Position numbers and translations under genes: made by a program. The notes under the pieces are model-generated. The model saw nothing but the letters and a program-made list of their open reading frames with translations, was not told the DNA's origin and made no database searches. Below, one piece after another: positions 22,925 through 24,308 of a stretch of 24,308 nt of DNA (the stretch's first letter is position 1; each line of letters opens with the position of its first letter). The stretch comes from JACJYC01 sp964558465 (GTDB lineage: Bacteria > Bacteroidota > Bacteroidia > Chitinophagales > Saprospiraceae): assembly GCA_964558465.1 (NCBI GenBank), contig CAZLEF010000101.1, forward strand, positions 1-24,308, in the 5' to 3' direction.

Positions 22925-23296
22925 TATTTCCTTAATGGGAAGGTGGATGTTTAATCTATTTGGTAACCAGTAAATAGCCTCTTAAAAAATCCTCATAAAT
23001 TATATCATTAAATAATTGATTAATATTTAATATTGTTAAATTATTTGAAAAAATTAAAATGCATAAAACAATTTTGAGCCCCATTCGTTTCATTTTTGTC
23101 AATCACCCAAGAGCGTCGCTCCCCAATTTTAAAGCGGGTTTTAAAAATCCGTACTTATACCCAATCAGAGAATCGCTAAAAGGCAACTTTCTGCGGGCAT
23201 CCGCCTGCGGAAGAGATCTGGAAATGCAGCCGCTGCTGCACGTCCGCGTAACCCTCTGTTCCACCCGGTGGGAATAGAACAAACCCTGTTTGGCGT
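22925..23296. other. Divergent intergenic region, A+T-rich in part
   Basis: A 372-bp gap between the crotonase operon and the YD/RHS-like gene. Bases about 22975-23060 are almost pure A/T. The rest shows only short hairpins such as TTTTAAA/TTTAAAA (23127-23146). A 72-codon frame from ATG 23059 has no recognisable product. Promoters for both flanking genes should lie here, but no clear -33/-7 pair was found. Confidence 0.5.
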
Positions 23297-24308
23297 ATGG
23301 AAAAATTAAACTCGGGTATCCGCTCAAATCAGGTTTCAGTAACACAAACCGTACGTTTTTGCCGGTTCTTTTTGATTTTAGCATTTTTTCCTCTTCATTT
23401 GTTTTGCCAGCCGGTAAACAATATCATCGGAGATGTGGTCATGCCGGCGCCGAATGTGGCCGCGCTCGGAAAATACACCGATATGCCGGTGAGTTACTTC
23501 ACCGGGATTCCCAGTATCGGCGTACCGGTTTACACGGTTTCGGAAGGACCTCTGAACCTGCCGGTTTCCCTGGGTTACCATGCTTCTGGTATCCGGGGGG
23601 GCGAAACGGCCAGTTGGGTGGGAACGGGATGGAGCCTGAGCGCGGGTGGGATGATCACGCGAACGGTTTTGGGAAAGCCTGACGAAGAAGGCTATTATCT
23701 AAATGGCGACGATCTGCATTATCCGAATAATATCGACGACAATATTATCGATGAAGTGGCGAGCGGAACAACGGACGCTGAGCCAGACCTGTTTTCTTTC
23801 AACTTTGCAGGATATTCCGGCAAATTTATGATCGATGCCGACCATACCGCTTTTTTTATCCCTCAGCAAGACCTCAAATTGGAAATCGACTTCAGCGACG
23901 ATAACAAATTCAGGCGATTTACCATCACCGACCCCCAGGGAACCCGCTACATCTTTGGCAATATGCCGGGTTCCAGTTCCAATTCCGGTATAGAAAAAAC
24001 AGCCACCCGATCGGCGCTGCATGAGCCCACTACCCAGGAATATTCTTCCTGGTACCTTGTCCGGATTGAATCGTTTGACCAAAACCACTGGATTAATTTG
24101 AGTTATACGGATGAATTTTATGGATATAAGAACCTTTCCACCTGCAATATTGCCATAACCTATTGTGAGTCGCAAGGAGCAGGAGGGATGGTTTATAACT
24201 CCACGTCCAGTTGCGGCGGAATTTACGACCTGTCGCTGGATCGCTACGTGATGGTCAACAATATTTATGGAAAACGCCTGACCGGCATCACGACGGGAAA
24301 TACCTCCA
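23297..24308 (+). CDS. Large secreted YD/RHS-repeat-type protein (N-terminal part, runs off right edge)
   Basis: An open frame from ATG 23297 to the right edge (337 codons). ATG 23297 is the first ATG after an in-frame TAA. Residues 20-38 form a signal peptide (FFLILAFFPLHLFCQ) with likely cleavage before PVNN. The following region matches the N-terminal beta-rich module that precedes YD/RHS repeats in Bacteroidota secreted proteins: MPVSYFTGIPSIGVPVYTV, LPVSLGYHASGIR, SWVGTGWSLSAGGMITR, then DLFSFNFAGYSGKFMID, DPQGTRYIFG and SSWYLVRIES. Such proteins usually have more than 1000 residues and may end in a toxin-like or secretion domain, which is outside the window. The YD repeats themselves are not yet reached, so the family call rests on the N-terminal module. 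Confidence 0.85.
   Translation, partial: MEKLNSGIRSNQVSVTQTVRFCRFFLILAFFPLHLFCQPVNNIIGDVVMPAPNVAALGKYTDMPVSYFTGIPSIGVPVYTVSEGPLNLPVSLGYHASGIRGGETASWVGTGWSLSAGGMITRTVLGKPDEEGYYLNGDDLHYPNNIDDNIIDEVASGTTDAEPDLFSFNFAGYSGKFMIDADHTAFFIPQQDLKLEIDFSDDNKFRRFTITDPQGTRYIFGNMPGSSSNSGIEKTATRSALHEPTTQEYSSWYLVRIESFDQNHWINLSYTDEFYGYKNLSTCNIAITYCESQGAGGMVYNSTSSCGGIYDLSLDRYVMVNNIYGKRLTGITTGNTS

Noticed and set aside
23059..23277. 72-codon frame before the YD/RHS-like gene
   Set aside because: No domain, no promoter and no composition typical of a gene; treated as leader or intergenic DNA.

Overview
The window looks like a chromosomal segment of a free-living member of the Bacteroidota, most likely near Saprospiria (Lewinella/Haliscomenobacter-like). 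Seen directly: a protein with a type IX secretion C-terminal domain, a hybrid-type propeller histidine kinase, LytS/LytTR genes, a Bacteroidota-style secreted YD/RHS-like protein, signal peptides ending in a Cys/Ala-Gln cleavage context, and several TAnnTTTG promoter boxes at the Bacteroidota -7 position. The lineage below phylum is inference. No tRNA, rRNA, CRISPR array or intact insertion sequence was found.

Layout. (1) 1-3629, minus: the first 1209 codons of a very large nuclease-RecQ-UvrD fusion helicase that leaves the window on the left. (2) 3798-5752: a divergent Tat-signal ankyrin protein, a repeat-rich gap, a small AT-rich lipoprotein gene and a one-domain AraC regulator. (3) 6006-7942: a LytS-type membrane histidine kinase followed by its LytTR response regulator. 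(4) 7943-9000: about 1 kb of non-coding repeats. (5) 9001-10746: secreted VCBS/UnbV protein with a T9SS tail. (6) 10962-15743, minus: a 1003-aa two-component propeller kinase, an unknown Cys-rich protein and a NarL/LuxR-type response regulator, probably one signalling locus. (7) 15989-16483, minus: a PyrR-like phosphoribosyltransferase. (8) 16694-19600, plus: HdrC-like membrane Fe-S protein and HdrB-like CCG protein, probably one quinone-linked electron-transfer complex, with a Uma2-family nuclease-fold gene lodged between them. (9) 19767-22924, minus: a tight operon of a crotonase, an 83-aa unknown protein and an alpha-beta fused 2-oxoacid dehydrogenase E1, suggesting branched-chain amino acid catabolism. 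(10) 23297 to the right edge, plus: the start of a large secreted YD/RHS-like protein.

The least ordinary thing is between the genes. At least seven copies of a perfect palindrome of the form CCACGCC-spacer-GGCGTGG (or CCACGCG-CGCGTGG) lie in intergenic DNA, most directly attached to tandem arrays of 8- or 9-bp units. The same octamer (ATCAACAA and its complement) recurs at three loci in both orientations, a second octamer (TCGCATCC) recurs at two loci plus fragments, and a third array holds 19 octamers from a small set of variants. Other gaps carry 7-, 9-, 10- and 17-bp tandem units. This composite of palindrome plus short-period array behaves like a dispersed intergenic repeat family, and some arrays touch coding ends (start of the LytTR regulator, stop codon of E1).
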